From Microbacterium karelineae (GTDB lineage: Bacteria > Actinomycetota > Actinomycetes > Actinomycetales > Microbacteriaceae), in NCBI RefSeq assembly GCF_009745985.1, contig NZ_WFIX01000032.1, positions 62,001 to 126,000 of the forward strand: a DNA stretch of 64,000 bases, written 5' to 3'. A program made the position numbers and the translations under genes. Under the pieces are notes generated by a model. The model ran no database searches, had not been told where the DNA came from, and saw only the letters and a program-made list of their open reading frames with translations. Positions 44,171 through 52,880 of this stretch are shown in pieces. How positions within the stretch are numbered: the first letter of the stretch is position 1; each line of letters opens with the position of its first letter.

Positions 44171-44629
44171 ATGAGCGATCCGACACCGATCGAGACCATC
44201 CGCCGCCCGCGCCCGTGGGGAATCTGGATCGGCCTGTTCGCCATGTGGGCGGTCGCGTTCCCGATCGGCCCCGTCGTGACGATCGTCTGGCCCGACGTCG
44301 TCCTCGGGGTGCTCTATCTCGGCGTGTTCGCCCTGCCGCTCTTCTGGGCCGTGTCGGCCGCGGCGGTCGTCGGGCTGGGGGCGCTCCTGCACCACCATGT
44401 CCGGTTCTTTCGGCGACCCTGGGTGCTCATCCTGATCATGGCCTTCGCCCTCGCCACGCTCACGGCCCTGTGGCTGGGGGAGCAGGCGGGCGGCGAGAAG
44501 GAGACGCCGCGCTACATCGGCATCGTCTACCTGCTCGCCGTCGCGGGCGCGATCGTCGGGCTTCTCGTCACGCTCGTGGCCATGGCCGCGCGCCGCGCCT
44601 TCGCCCGTGGGGAGCGGACCGCGCGCTGA
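44171..44629 (+). CDS. Small polytopic membrane protein, unknown function
   Basis: 152 residues with four hydrophobic segments (about 18-42, 44-68, 78-98 and 113-136). The start follows a TAGCGT box with leaderless spacing. I recognise no family motif. It ends three bases before the convergent purD stop, so the two genes share a 3' boundary without a visible terminator. Confidence 0.65.
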   Translation: MSDPTPIETIRRPRPWGIWIGLFAMWAVAFPIGPVVTIVWPDVVLGVLYLGVFALPLFWAVSAAAVVGLGALLHHHVRFFRRPWVLILIMAFALATLTALWLGEQAGGEKETPRYIGIVYLLAVAGAIVGLLVTLVAMAARRAFARGERTAR

Positions 44630-44632
44630 TCC

Positions 44633-45898
44633 CTACGCCACGCGGGCGGCGATGTCGGTGCGGAACTGCCCGCCCTCGAGGCCGATGCGGTCGATCGCGG
44701 CGTACGCGCGTTCGCGCGCCTCGGCGAACGTGGATCCGAGGGCCACGACGTTGAGCACGCGCCCGCCCGTCGTGATGAGCCGGTCGCCGTCCGCCGCGGT
44801 CGCCGCGTGCGTGATGTGCACGCCCTCGATGCTCTCCGCCTCGTCGAGTCCCGTGATCTCGCGGCCCGTCATCGACGACGCCGGGTAGCCCTCGCTCGCG
44901 AGCACGACCGTCACAGCGACGTCGTCCGAGAACTCGGGCGCAGGCTCGTCCTCGAGCGTGCCGTTCGCGGCCGCCATCAGCAGGTGCGCGAGGGGCGTGG
45001 TGAGGCGGGGGAGCACGATCTGCGTCTCGGGGTCGCCGAAGCGCGCGTTGAACTCGATCACCCGCACGCCCTGATCCGTGACGATGAGGCCGGCGTACAG
45101 CAGGCCGATGAAGGGAGACCCGTCGCGGTCGAGCTCGCGGATGACCGGCTCGGCGACCCGCTCGGTGACCTCGTCGACGAAGCCCTGCACACTGCCGAAG
45201 CGCTCGGCGAGCCAGGGGAGCGGCGAGTAGGCGCCCATGCCGCCCGTGTTCGGGCCCTCGTCGCCGTCGAGCGCGCGCTTGTAGTCCTGTGCGGGGGCGA
45301 GCGGGCGCACGGTGTCGCCGTCGCTGAGGAAGAAGAGCGACACCTCGGGGCCGGAGAGGAACTCCTCGACGAGCACGGCGCCCTGGGGCAGGTATGTCTC
45401 GGCGTGTGCGAGGGCGGCCTCGCGGTCCTCCGTGACGATGACGCCCTTGCCCGCGGCGAGGCCATCGGCCTTGACCACGTAGGGCGCGCCGAACTCATCG
45501 AGCGCGGCGGCCGTCTCGGCGACCGTGTGGGCGTGGGTCGCGCGGCCCGTCGGGACGCCGGCATTCTGCATGATCCGCTTCGCGAAGGCTTTGGATCCCT
45601 CGAGCTGCGCCGCCTGCTTTCCAGGACCGAACACGGGGATCCCGCGCTCGCGCAGCGCATCGGCGACGCCCACGACGAGGGGCGCCTCGGGGCCGATGAC
45701 GACGAGGTCGACGTCGTGGTCCTGCGCGAACTCGGTCACGGTACGCGGGTCGAGCATGTCGACGTCGACGAGGGTTGCGTCGCGCCCGATCCCGGCATTG
45801 CCGGGGGCCGCGAGGATCTCGTGACCCTCCTCAGCGGAGCGGAGGGCGAGGACGAGGGCGTGCTCACGTGCGCCGGAGCCGAGGACGAGGATCTTCAC
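44633..45898 (-). CDS. purD: Phosphoribosylamine-glycine ligase
   Basis: 421 residues from GTG 45898. [20 protein letters not shown] opens the N-domain. The ATP-grasp region has [59 protein letters not shown]-type segments and [30 protein letters not shown] carries the metal ligands. It is the second step of purine synthesis. A TACGCT box (45906-45911, minus strand) seven bases before the start suggests a leaderless mRNA. Element D begins 19 bases upstream of the start codon. Confidence 0.96.
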   Translation of the reverse strand: MKILVLGSGAREHALVLALRSAEEGHEILAAPGNAGIGRDATLVDVDMLDPRTVTEFAQDHDVDLVVIGPEAPLVVGVADALRERGIPVFGPGKQAAQLEGSKAFAKRIMQNAGVPTGRATHAHTVAETAAALDEFGAPYVVKADGLAAGKGVIVTEDREAALAHAETYLPQGAVLVEEFLSGPEVSLFFLSDGDTVRPLAPAQDYKRALDGDEGPNTGGMGAYSPLPWLAERFGSVQGFVDEVTERVAEPVIRELDRDGSPFIGLLYAGLIVTDQGVRVIEFNARFGDPETQIVLPRLTTPLAHLLMAAANGTLEDEPAPEFSDDVAVTVVLASEGYPASSMTGREITGLDEAESIEGVHITHAATAADGDRLITTGGRVLNVVALGSTFAEARERAYAAIDRIGLEGGQFRTDIAARVA

Positions 45899-45905
45899 GC
45901 GTCCC

Positions 45906-45911
45906 AGCGTA
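45906..45911 (-). promoter_or_regulatory. Probable -10 box of purD
   Basis: On the minus strand TACGCT lies seven bases before GTG 45898. The corresponding -35 region would fall within the left arm of element D, where the outward reading gives TCGACT about 16-17 bases upstream. Confidence 0.5.
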
Positions 45912-45916
45912 CTGTC

Positions 45917-46002
45917 CAACACAATGCAGTCGATCCGTGTGCCCAGACGACGACACGGCCCGTTTCGTGGCCGGTCGGCTCCTGAATGACTGCGTCGTGT
46001 TG
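45917..46002. repeat. Palindromic intergenic element, copy D (86 nt)
   Basis: Left arm CAACACAATGCAGTCGAT (45917-45934), right arm AATGACTGCGTCGTGTTG (45985-46002); 14 of 18 positions pair, the others mostly as G-T or transitions. It fills the divergent region between purD and the molybdopterin oxidoreductase gene. Confidence 0.85.
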
Positions 46003-46013
46003 GGGACGGGGAG

Positions 46014-46019
46014 CACAAT
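46014..46019 (+). promoter_or_regulatory. Probable -10 box of a leaderless transcript (molybdoenzyme)
   Basis: CACAAT, seven bases before ATG 46027. An ATG at 46018 is in frame but overlaps the box, and the GGGAGG between is too close to either start to act as a ribosome binding site. Confidence 0.45.
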
Positions 46020-46026
46020 GGGAGGC

Positions 46027-48282
46027 ATGTCCGACTCGGCGCTTCATGCCTCGCACTGGGGCGCCTTCCGCGCGCGTGTCCAGGACGGGCGCATCGTGGA
46101 GGCGATCCCGTTCGAGGAGGATCCGGATCCCGCCGACCTCCTCGGATCTGTGCCGGACGTCGTCCACGCGGCCAATCGCGTCGCGCGCCCGGCAGTCCGC
46201 CGCGGCTGGCTCGAGGGTCGCTCGCGCGTCGATGCACCGCGGGGCGCTGACGAGTTCGTCGAGGTCGACTGGGACACGGCGATCGACCTGGTCGCGCGCG
46301 AGATCACCCGCGTGCGGCGCGAGCATGGGTCCGAGGCGATCTTCGGCGGATCCTACGGCTGGGCCAGCGCGGGCCGATTCCATCATGCGAAGACGCAGAT
46401 GCAGCGATTCCTCGCCGCCTCGGGCGGATACACGGGGCACGTCGGCACCTACAGCTTCGGTGCATCATCCGTGATCCTGCCGCACGTGCTCGGCTTCGAC
46501 GCCAACACGAGCGACTCGCACGCGTGGGATGACATCGCCGAGCACACCGAGACGTGGCTCATGCTCGGCGGAGTGCCGACGCGCAACATGAAGGTCGACT
46601 CGGGCGGGGTCGGCGCGCACCGGGGAGCGCGGGGCCTCGCGCGGGCGCTCGCCGGCGGAGCGCGGGCGATCAACGTCAACCCGATCCGCGACGAGGCGCC
46701 CACGGGTGCCGAATGGCAGCCGATCCGACCGGGAACCGACGTCGCACTCCTACTCGGCCTCGCCCACACGCTCCTCGTCGAGGATCGCCACGACCGCGCG
46801 TTCCTCGACGCGCACACGACGGGCTTCGACCGGTTCGCCGATCACCTCCGGGGCGCATCCGACGGCATCGCGAAGGACGCGGACTGGGCGTCCGGCATCA
46901 CCGGGATCGCGGCCGAGCGGATCCGCGGGCTCGCGCGCGACATGTCCGTCACCCGCACCCTCATCACGACCACGTGGTCGCTGCAGCGGGCCGAGCACGG
47001 CGAGCAGCCGTACTGGATGACCGTCGTCCTCGCCGCGATGCTCGGCGGCATCGGGCGCCCCGGCGAGGGGTTCGCGTTCGGCTTCGGCTCGACCGACGGC
47101 ATCGGATCCGGCGCGCAGCGGTTCCGTCCTCCGTCACACGGGAAAGGCGACAACCCGCTTGCGGGACGCGAGATCCCCGTCGCGCGCATCGTCGACGCCC
47201 TCGAGGATCCGGGCGGAGCATACGACTTCGACGGCGAGCGCCGCACCTATCCGGACATCCGGCTCGTCTACTGGGCGGGCGGCAACCCGTTCCATCACCA
47301 CCAGGACCTCGGGCGCCTCCGCGCGGCATGGCAGCGCCCCGACACCGTCATCGTGAACGAGCCGTGGTGGACGCCGACGGCGAAGCACGCCGACATCGTC
47401 CTGCCCGCGACGACGACCCTCGAGCGCGACGACATCGCGGCGAGCTCGAGCGATGACTGGATCGTCGCGATGAAGCGCGCCGTGGATCCGGTCGGCGAGG
47501 CGCTCGACGACAGCGAGATCTTCCGCCGGCTCTCGCTCGCCGTCGGCCTCGACGCGCCGTACGGATCCGTCGACGACGCCCTGCGCGAGATGTACGAGGC
47601 GGGGCGCGCCTCGGCCGCCCGCATCGGCGTCGACCTGCCGATATTCGACGAGTTCTGGGAGCGCGGGTCCACTCGGCTGGCGCGCGTCGCCCCGCGGAAT
47701 CCGCTCGCGCGCCTGCGTGCCGGAGAGCCGCTGGCCACCCCGAGCGGTCGCATCGAGATCTTCTCCGAGACGATCGACGGATACGGGTACGACGACTGCC
47801 TCGGCCATCCCGCGTGGCTGCCGCCGCGCGAATGGGCGACGGGCTATCCGCTGCATCTCATCTCCCACCAGCCCGCGACGCGCCTGCACAGCCAGCTCGA
47901 CGGCGGATCCGTCAGCCGGGCCGCGAAGATCCGTGGCCGCGAGGCGTGTCGGATCAGCCCGACCGACGCGGCCGCGCGGGGGATCCGCGACGGCGACGTC
48001 GTGCGCCTCTTCAACGATCGAGGATCCTGCCTCGCGGGGGCCGCGATCAGCGACGCCGTCATGCCGGGCGTCGTCGCGCTGCCCACGGGTGCGTGGTTCG
48101 ACCCGGATCCGGAGACGGGCATCGAGCGGCACGGGAATCCGAACGTCCTCACGGCCGACCGCGGCACGTCGAAGCTTGCACAGGGGACGACGGCGCAGAC
48201 GACGCTCGTCGACATCGAGCGCTTCGACGGCGACCTCCCGCCGGTCGAGGCGTTCGACCCGCCGCGCATCGCACGGCGCTGA
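46027..48282 (+). CDS. Molybdopterin-dependent oxidoreductase (BisC/TorA/DorA-like)
   Basis: 751 residues of the DMSO-reductase family. The molybdenum-ligand serine is Ser109 in IFGGSYGWASAGRFHHAKTQ, the exact pattern of biotin-sulfoxide and TMAO reductases. HPLG-type N-terminal Fe-S cysteines are absent, as expected for BisC. Other family blocks are GGVPTRNMKVDSGG, NPIRDEAP, YWAGGNPFHHHQDL, EPWWTPTAKHADIVLPATT and LISHQPATRLHSQLDGG. There is no Tat signal, so it is cytosolic like BisC, which repairs oxidised biotin or methionine sulfoxide. No chaperone or membrane subunit gene is adjacent. Confidence 0.9.
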   Translation: MSDSALHASHWGAFRARVQDGRIVEAIPFEEDPDPADLLGSVPDVVHAANRVARPAVRRGWLEGRSRVDAPRGADEFVEVDWDTAIDLVAREITRVRREHGSEAIFGGSYGWASAGRFHHAKTQMQRFLAASGGYTGHVGTYSFGASSVILPHVLGFDANTSDSHAWDDIAEHTETWLMLGGVPTRNMKVDSGGVGAHRGARGLARALAGGARAINVNPIRDEAPTGAEWQPIRPGTDVALLLGLAHTLLVEDRHDRAFLDAHTTGFDRFADHLRGASDGIAKDADWASGITGIAAERIRGLARDMSVTRTLITTTWSLQRAEHGEQPYWMTVVLAAMLGGIGRPGEGFAFGFGSTDGIGSGAQRFRPPSHGKGDNPLAGREIPVARIVDALEDPGGAYDFDGERRTYPDIRLVYWAGGNPFHHHQDLGRLRAAWQRPDTVIVNEPWWTPTAKHADIVLPATTTLERDDIAASSSDDWIVAMKRAVDPVGEALDDSEIFRRLSLAVGLDAPYGSVDDALREMYEAGRASAARIGVDLPIFDEFWERGSTRLARVAPRNPLARLRAGEPLATPSGRIEIFSETIDGYGYDDCLGHPAWLPPREWATGYPLHLISHQPATRLHSQLDGGSVSRAAKIRGREACRISPTDAAARGIRDGDVVRLFNDRGSCLAGAAISDAVMPGVVALPTGAWFDPDPETGIERHGNPNVLTADRGTSKLAQGTTAQTTLVDIERFDGDLPPVEAFDPPRIARR

Positions 48283-48284
48283 TC

Positions 48285-48368
48285 TGCACAACGACGCCAA
48301 TTCTGTGCGGAGAAGCCCCTGCCGCGGCGTGTCGGGGCCGTCACACCGAGAATCGGCGTCGTCGTGTA
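48285..48368. repeat. Palindromic intergenic element with different arms (84 nt)
   Basis: TGCACAACGACGCCAATTCT (48285-48304) and AGAATCGGCGTCGTCGTGTA (48349-48368) pair at 18 of 20 positions around a 44-base interior. Overall length matches elements A-F, and the CACAACG at the outer part of the arm is shared with them. It starts two bases after the molybdoenzyme stop codon. Confidence 0.8.
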
Positions 48369-48380
48369 TCGAGGGCGAGC

Positions 48381-48386
48381 GAAGAT
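48381..48386 (+). promoter_or_regulatory. Probable -10 box of a leaderless transcript
   Basis: GAAGAT, six bases before ATG 48393; weaker than the TAnnnT boxes elsewhere. Confidence 0.35.
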
Positions 48387-48392
48387 GGTCCC

Positions 48393-48749
48393 ATGCCCCG
48401 GAAGATCGACACCGTCGACGGACGCGCCGCCGTCAGCGCCGTGCAGGAATCCGACGCCCCCTCGCGCACCGAGCTCGCGACCGCCGTGCGCTACCTGCTC
48501 CAGCTGCTCGAGGAGCGCGCGCCCGGCCGGAGCGTCGAGGTGCGCGTGCCCCCGTTCGGTGCCGTCCAGGTGATCCAGGGGCCCACGCACACGCGCGGCA
48601 CGCCGCCGAACGTCGTCGAGACGGATCCGCGCACCTGGGTGGCGCTTGCGACGGGCGAGACGACGTGGGGCGAGCAGACCGCGGCCGGGCGGATCACGGC
48701 GTCGGGCACGCGCGCTGACATCTCGGCCCTGCTTCCCGTGCGATGGTGA
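48393..48749 (+). CDS. Sterol-carrier-like (SCP) family small protein
   Basis: 118 residues. The core is RTELATAVRYLLQLLEERAP, GRSVEVRVPPFGAVQVIQG, NVVETDPRTWVALATGETTW and a C-terminal GRITASGTRADISALLPV. This matches the short actinobacterial sterol-carrier family, related to SCP2 and the maleylpyruvate-isomerase C-domain. The ligand is unknown. Its position just before purM/purF is common in actinobacteria, but a purine role is not implied by the sequence. Confidence 0.75.
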   Translation: MPRKIDTVDGRAAVSAVQESDAPSRTELATAVRYLLQLLEERAPGRSVEVRVPPFGAVQVIQGPTHTRGTPPNVVETDPRTWVALATGETTWGEQTAAGRITASGTRADISALLPVRW

Positions 48750-48795
48750 GCAGGCGCCCCGATCCCTCACAGGCTTCCGGTGCGACAATGGATCC

Positions 48796-49167
48796 ATGGA
48801 TGGGAAGAGTGATCAGCACTCCGGTGAGACCACCGACCGCGACATCCCCCACGGGCACGTGAGCCGCGTTCCCGAGGCGCGCGTCGCGGTGCGGCGCTCC
48901 CCCAAGTACGGCACGTTCATGGCGCTCGGCGTCGCCCTCGGAATCGTGGCGGCGCTCATCCTCACGACCGTGTTCGACGGCACGTCCGAGCCCAGCCCGT
49001 TCACCGAGGTGACGTACTCGCAGACGCAGGCCTTCGGCTTCATCCTCCTGTGGTGCATCCCCGCCGGAATCGCCGTCATGATGATCGTCGCGATGATCCT
49101 CGACGGCGTCGTGTCGCGCCGGCTGCGCCATGCGACAGTCCGCGTCGATCAGGTCGACGAGCGTTGA
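48796..49167 (+). CDS. Small two-helix membrane protein
   Basis: 123 residues. A polar 38-residue N-terminus (HVSRVPEARVAVRRSPKYG) is followed by two hydrophobic segments, about 40-60 and 78-102, and a basic C-terminus. GACAAT lies six bases before the ATG (48784-48789), again leaderless spacing. I cannot assign a function. It sits between the SCP-like gene and purM on the same strand. Confidence 0.7.
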   Translation: MDGKSDQHSGETTDRDIPHGHVSRVPEARVAVRRSPKYGTFMALGVALGIVAALILTTVFDGTSEPSPFTEVTYSQTQAFGFILLWCIPAGIAVMMIVAMILDGVVSRRLRHATVRVDQVDER

Positions 49168-49190
49168 TCAGAGCGCTGTTCCGCAGCCGG

Positions 49191-49196
49191 TAACCT
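49191..49196 (+). promoter_or_regulatory. Probable -10 box of purM
   Basis: TAACCT, six bases before GTG 49203; leaderless spacing. Confidence 0.5.
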
Positions 49197-49202
49197 GGAC
49201 CC

Positions 49203-50336
49203 GTGACTTCCCCCTCTTCGTCCGCTGCGGCGTCCCGGTCCACCTATTCCGAGGCCGGTGTCGACACGGCGGCAGGCGACCTCGCGGTCGAGCTCATGAA
49301 GTCCTCCGTCCGCGCGACGCAGGGCCCCGAGGTGCTCGGCGGCGTCGGCGGCTTCGCGGGCCTGTACGACGCGAGCTTCCTCAAGGAGTACCGTCGTCCC
49401 CTGCTCGCGACGAGCACCGACGGCGTCGGCACGAAGGTCGCGATCGCGCAGGCGATCGACAAGCACGACACGATCGGCCAGGACCTCGTCGGCATGGTCG
49501 TCGACGACATCGTCGTGATGGGCGCGAAGCCGCTCTTCATGACCGATTACATCGCGTGCGGCAGGGTCGTTCCTGAGCGCATCGCCGATATCGTGCGGGG
49601 CATCGCCGAGGCCTGCAGTGCGACGGGCACGGCGCTCGTCGGCGGCGAGACGGCTGAGCACCCCGGCCTCCTCGGCCCCGACGACTACGACGTCGCGGGC
49701 GCCGCGACGGGCGTCGTCGAGGGCGGCAGCATGCTCGGCGCGCACCTCGTGCGTCCCGGAGACGTCGTCCTGGCGCTCGCCTCGAGCGGGATCCATTCGA
49801 ACGGCTACTCGCTCGTGCGCCACATCCTGAAGAACGCCGGGCTCGGATACGGCGACGTGTCCGACGATCTCGGCGCCACGTGGGGCGAGGCGCTCCTCGA
49901 GCCGACGCGCCTGTACACCTCGCCGCTCCTGCGGCTCGTCGAGGCGCTCCCCGGATCCGTGCACTCTCTCAGCCACGTCACGGGCGGCGGGATCGCAGCG
50001 AACCTCGCGCGCGTGCTGCCGAAGGGCACGCGCGTCGACGTAGACCGGTCCACGTGGAGCCCGAGCCCCGTCTTCCGCACGCTGAGTGACATCGCCGGCA
50101 CGAGCCTCGAGCAGGCCGAGGGCACGTGGAACCTCGGAGTCGGCTTCTTCGCCGTGGTCGCGCCCGAGCAGGCAGGGGCGGCGATCGACGCCCTCGCGGA
50201 CGAGGGGATCCCGGCCTGGCAGGCGGGCGTCGTCGAATCCGGCGAGGCCACGGGGGACGAATTCGAGCAGGGCGCCAAGGGGGTCGACGGCGGTGCCGTC
50301 CGCCTCGTCGGCGCATACGCGGACGGAGCGAAGTAA
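49203..50336 (+). CDS. purM: Phosphoribosylformylglycinamidine cyclo-ligase (AIR synthetase)
   Basis: 377 residues from GTG 49203. TYSEAGVDTAAGDLAVELMK, LLATSTDGVGTKVAIAQAID, MVVDDIVVMGAKPLFMTDYI, GTALVGGETAEHPGLL and LSHVTGGGIAANLARVLPKG are the standard PurM blocks, with the glycine-rich ATP site. It closes FGAM to AIR. It runs directly into purF with seven bases between, so the two are co-transcribed. Confidence 0.96.
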   Translation: MTSPSSSAAASRSTYSEAGVDTAAGDLAVELMKSSVRATQGPEVLGGVGGFAGLYDASFLKEYRRPLLATSTDGVGTKVAIAQAIDKHDTIGQDLVGMVVDDIVVMGAKPLFMTDYIACGRVVPERIADIVRGIAEACSATGTALVGGETAEHPGLLGPDDYDVAGAATGVVEGGSMLGAHLVRPGDVVLALASSGIHSNGYSLVRHILKNAGLGYGDVSDDLGATWGEALLEPTRLYTSPLLRLVEALPGSVHSLSHVTGGGIAANLARVLPKGTRVDVDRSTWSPSPVFRTLSDIAGTSLEQAEGTWNLGVGFFAVVAPEQAGAAIDALADEGIPAWQAGVVESGEATGDEFEQGAKGVDGGAVRLVGAYADGAK

Positions 50337-50343
50337 CCCTCCC

Positions 50344-51819
50344 ATGTGCGGCATCGTCGGAATGGTCGGTCGCGGCCACGTCAACCAGGACATCTACGAC
50401 GCACTTCTGCTTCTGCAGCACCGTGGACAGGACGCCACGGGCATCGCCACGACCGAGTCGAACGGCGTGATGCACATGGCGAAGAACAACGGCATGGTGC
50501 GCGAGGCGTTCCGCACGCGCGACATGCGGTCGCTGCTCGGCAACGTCGGCCTCGGCCACGTGCGCTACGCGACGAAGGGCACGGCGTCGAGCGAGGAGGA
50601 GGCGCAGCCCTTCTACGTCAACGCGCCCTACGGCATCACGCTGATCCATAACGGCAATCTCACGAACACGCGCGAGCTCGCGGTCGAGATGGAGCGGCGC
50701 GACCGGCGTCACCTCAACTCGTCGAGCGACACCGAGCTGCTGCTGAACGTGCTCGCGAGCGAGCTGCAGACGTCGACGAGCACGGTCGACCTCGATGCCG
50801 ATCGCATCTTCCAGGCCGTATCGCGCACACACAAGCGCATCGAGGGCGCCTACGCCGTGGTGTCGTTCATCGCGGGGTACGGCCTGCTCGCGTTCCGCGA
50901 CCCGTACGGGATCCGTCCGCTCATCCTCGGTCGGCGTACGGCCGGCCTCGCCGGCGACGAGTGGGTCGTCGCGAGCGAGTCGCTCGTGCTCGAGAACGGC
51001 GACTACGAGGTCGTCCGCGAGGTCGCTCCCGGCGAGGCGATCTTCATCACGAGCGAGGGCGAGCTGTTCTCGCGGCAGTGCGCGGAGGATCCGATCCTCG
51101 CGCCGTGCTCGTTCGAGTACGTCTACCTCGCCCGACCGGATTCGGTCATGAACGGGCAGAGCATCTACGAGTCGCGCCTGCGCATGGGCGAGAAGCTCGC
51201 CGCGACGATCGCGAAGCACATCCCCGCCGGCGAGATCGACGTCGTGATGCCGATCCCGGACTCGGCGCGCCCCGCGGCGATGGAGGTCGCCCGCGTGCTC
51301 GGCATCGACTACCGCGAGGGCTACTACAAGAACCGCTATGTCGGCCGCACCTTCATCATGCCGGGCCAGGCGGCGCGCAAGAAGAGCGTGCGCCAGAAGC
51401 TCAACACGATGTCGACCGAGTTCCGCGGCAAGAAGGTGCTGCTGATCGACGATTCGATCGTGCGCGGCACGACGAGCAGGCAGATCATCCAGATGGCGCG
51501 CGACGCGGGGGCCGAGACGGTCTCGTTCGCGTCGGCCGCGCCGCCCGTACGCTACCCGCACGTGTACGGCATCAACATGCCGTCGGCGACGGAGCTCATC
51601 GCGCACGATCGCACGATCCCCGAGATCCGTGACGAGTTGGGCGCCGATCATCTCGTCTACCAGGAGATCGACGACCTCAAGGCGGCGATCGTCGAGGGAG
51701 CCGCGGCAGGCGGAGTCACCCTCGACGACCTCGACATGAGCTGCTTCGACGGCCGCTATGTGACGGGCACGGTCACCCCGGAGTACCTCGACTGGGTGGC
51801 GGCGACGCAGGGATCCTGA
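50344..51819 (+). CDS. purF: Amidophosphoribosyltransferase
   Basis: 491 residues from ATG 50344. The protein begins MCGIVGMVG, so the nucleophile Cys2 is exposed by Met removal with no propeptide. RGQDATGIATT, LGHVRYATKG, the PRPP site KVLLIDDSIVRGTTSRQIIQ and PVRYPHVYGINMPSATELIA follow. The last block has Tyr where the iron-sulfur PurF enzymes have a Cys, so this is the E. coli-like cluster-free type. It is the committed step of purine synthesis, in an operon with purM. Confidence 0.96.
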   Translation: MCGIVGMVGRGHVNQDIYDALLLLQHRGQDATGIATTESNGVMHMAKNNGMVREAFRTRDMRSLLGNVGLGHVRYATKGTASSEEEAQPFYVNAPYGITLIHNGNLTNTRELAVEMERRDRRHLNSSSDTELLLNVLASELQTSTSTVDLDADRIFQAVSRTHKRIEGAYAVVSFIAGYGLLAFRDPYGIRPLILGRRTAGLAGDEWVVASESLVLENGDYEVVREVAPGEAIFITSEGELFSRQCAEDPILAPCSFEYVYLARPDSVMNGQSIYESRLRMGEKLAATIAKHIPAGEIDVVMPIPDSARPAAMEVARVLGIDYREGYYKNRYVGRTFIMPGQAARKKSVRQKLNTMSTEFRGKKVLLIDDSIVRGTTSRQIIQMARDAGAETVSFASAAPPVRYPHVYGINMPSATELIAHDRTIPEIRDELGADHLVYQEIDDLKAAIVEGAAAGGVTLDDLDMSCFDGRYVTGTVTPEYLDWVAATQGS

Positions 51820-51876
51820 TCCGATCTCATCGGGAACTCTCGGGGTATCCGGATCCCGTGTGAACGGCGCGCGGGT

Positions 51877-51882
51877 TAGCGT
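51877..51882 (+). promoter_or_regulatory. Probable -10 box of a leaderless transcript
   Basis: TAGCGT, six bases before ATG 51889. Confidence 0.5.
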
Positions 51883-51888
51883 CGGAGC

Positions 51889-52269
51889 ATGACCCCCGAC
51901 ACGATCCAGGTCGTCGAGATCCGCGAGTCGCCGGCGCGCGAGCACCCGAGCGCGCCGTCCGAACCGCCGCGCCCGAACGCGTTCCTGCGGGCCGTTCGTG
52001 CGATCCGCCGCGCGATCGCGCGCAATCGCTGGACGGATCTCGTCTACAGGACGCTCGTCGGCGTCGTCGGCACCGTGCTGGTGATCCTCGGGCTCATCAT
52101 CGTGCCGTTGCCCGGCCCCGGCTGGCTGATCGTATTCGGCGGCCTCGCCGTGCTCGCCACCGAGTTCCGCTGGGCCCAGCGCGCCGCGCACTGGCTGCGC
52201 GTGCAGCTCGAGCGGTTCTGGGCGTGGTGGAAGGCGCGCAGGGCCGCCCGGCGCGCGCGGCAGGGCTGA
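51889..52269 (+). CDS. TIGR02611/PGPGW-type small membrane protein
   Basis: 126 residues. Two membrane segments enclose the IIVPLPGPGWLIVFGGLAVL motif, which defines this actinobacterial family. LATEFRWAQRAAHWLR follows, then a very basic C-terminus. The function is unknown. Its stop codon directly abuts that of the convergent DUF308 gene with zero bases between. Confidence 0.85.
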   Translation: MTPDTIQVVEIRESPAREHPSAPSEPPRPNAFLRAVRAIRRAIARNRWTDLVYRTLVGVVGTVLVILGLIIVPLPGPGWLIVFGGLAVLATEFRWAQRAAHWLRVQLERFWAWWKARRAARRARQG

Positions 52270-52848
52270 CTACTTCTCGAGCGTGGCGGCGCGGCAGATT
52301 CCGACGATGCCGAGCACGAGCAGCGCCGCGCCGAGGATGATCCACAGCCACAGTGCCGTCAGGGTCGGGGAGGCGATCACGAAGGCGCCCGCGAGGATCC
52401 CGACGGCGGCGTAGGCGATGGTCCACCCGCGGTGCGGCTTCTCTCCTCCGGGCCAGGCAGTGTCAGCGAGGCCGAGCGAGAAGAGCGCCACGACGCCGTC
52501 GATGATCCAGGCGGCGCCGATGAACGTCGTCACGATCACCGCGAGCAGGAGCGTCGTCTCGCCGAGATTGAGGAACGAGGCGGCCCCCGCGGCGAGGAAG
52601 ACGAGGCCGAGCACGATCAGGCCCGCCCGCGTCCACCCGCCCGTTCCGCGGGAGAAGATGCCGTACGCGAGGTGCAGCAGCCCGCCGACGACCGCATAGA
52701 CCGCGACGAGGATCGTCACGGCCATCGCGGACTTGACGGGCCAGACCAGCATCACGACGCCGAACACCAGCGAGACGATGCTGCCCATGAGGATCGCGGT
52801 GCGCAGGCTCTGCCGCAGGCTGAACTCGGGACGGAGATCGGACGTCAT
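52270..52848 (-). CDS. DUF308/HdeD-family membrane protein
   Basis: 192 residues from ATG 52848. Six short hydrophobic segments in repeating pairs, with GIFSRGTGGWTRAGLIVLGL and AAWIIDGVVALFSLG typical of the HdeD/DUF308 family. Members are linked to acid stress in E. coli but mostly uncharacterised elsewhere. On the minus strand TAGCGT (52856-52861) lies seven bases before the ATG, so the mRNA is probably leaderless. Element E begins 33 bases upstream of the start codon. Confidence 0.82.
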   Translation of the reverse strand: MTSDLRPEFSLRQSLRTAILMGSIVSLVFGVVMLVWPVKSAMAVTILVAVYAVVGGLLHLAYGIFSRGTGGWTRAGLIVLGLVFLAAGAASFLNLGETTLLLAVIVTTFIGAAWIIDGVVALFSLGLADTAWPGGEKPHRGWTIAYAAVGILAGAFVIASPTLTALWLWIILGAALLVLGIVGICRAATLEK

Positions 52849-52880
52849 GGTGCCGACGCTACTCCGCGCGCGGGCGGTCG

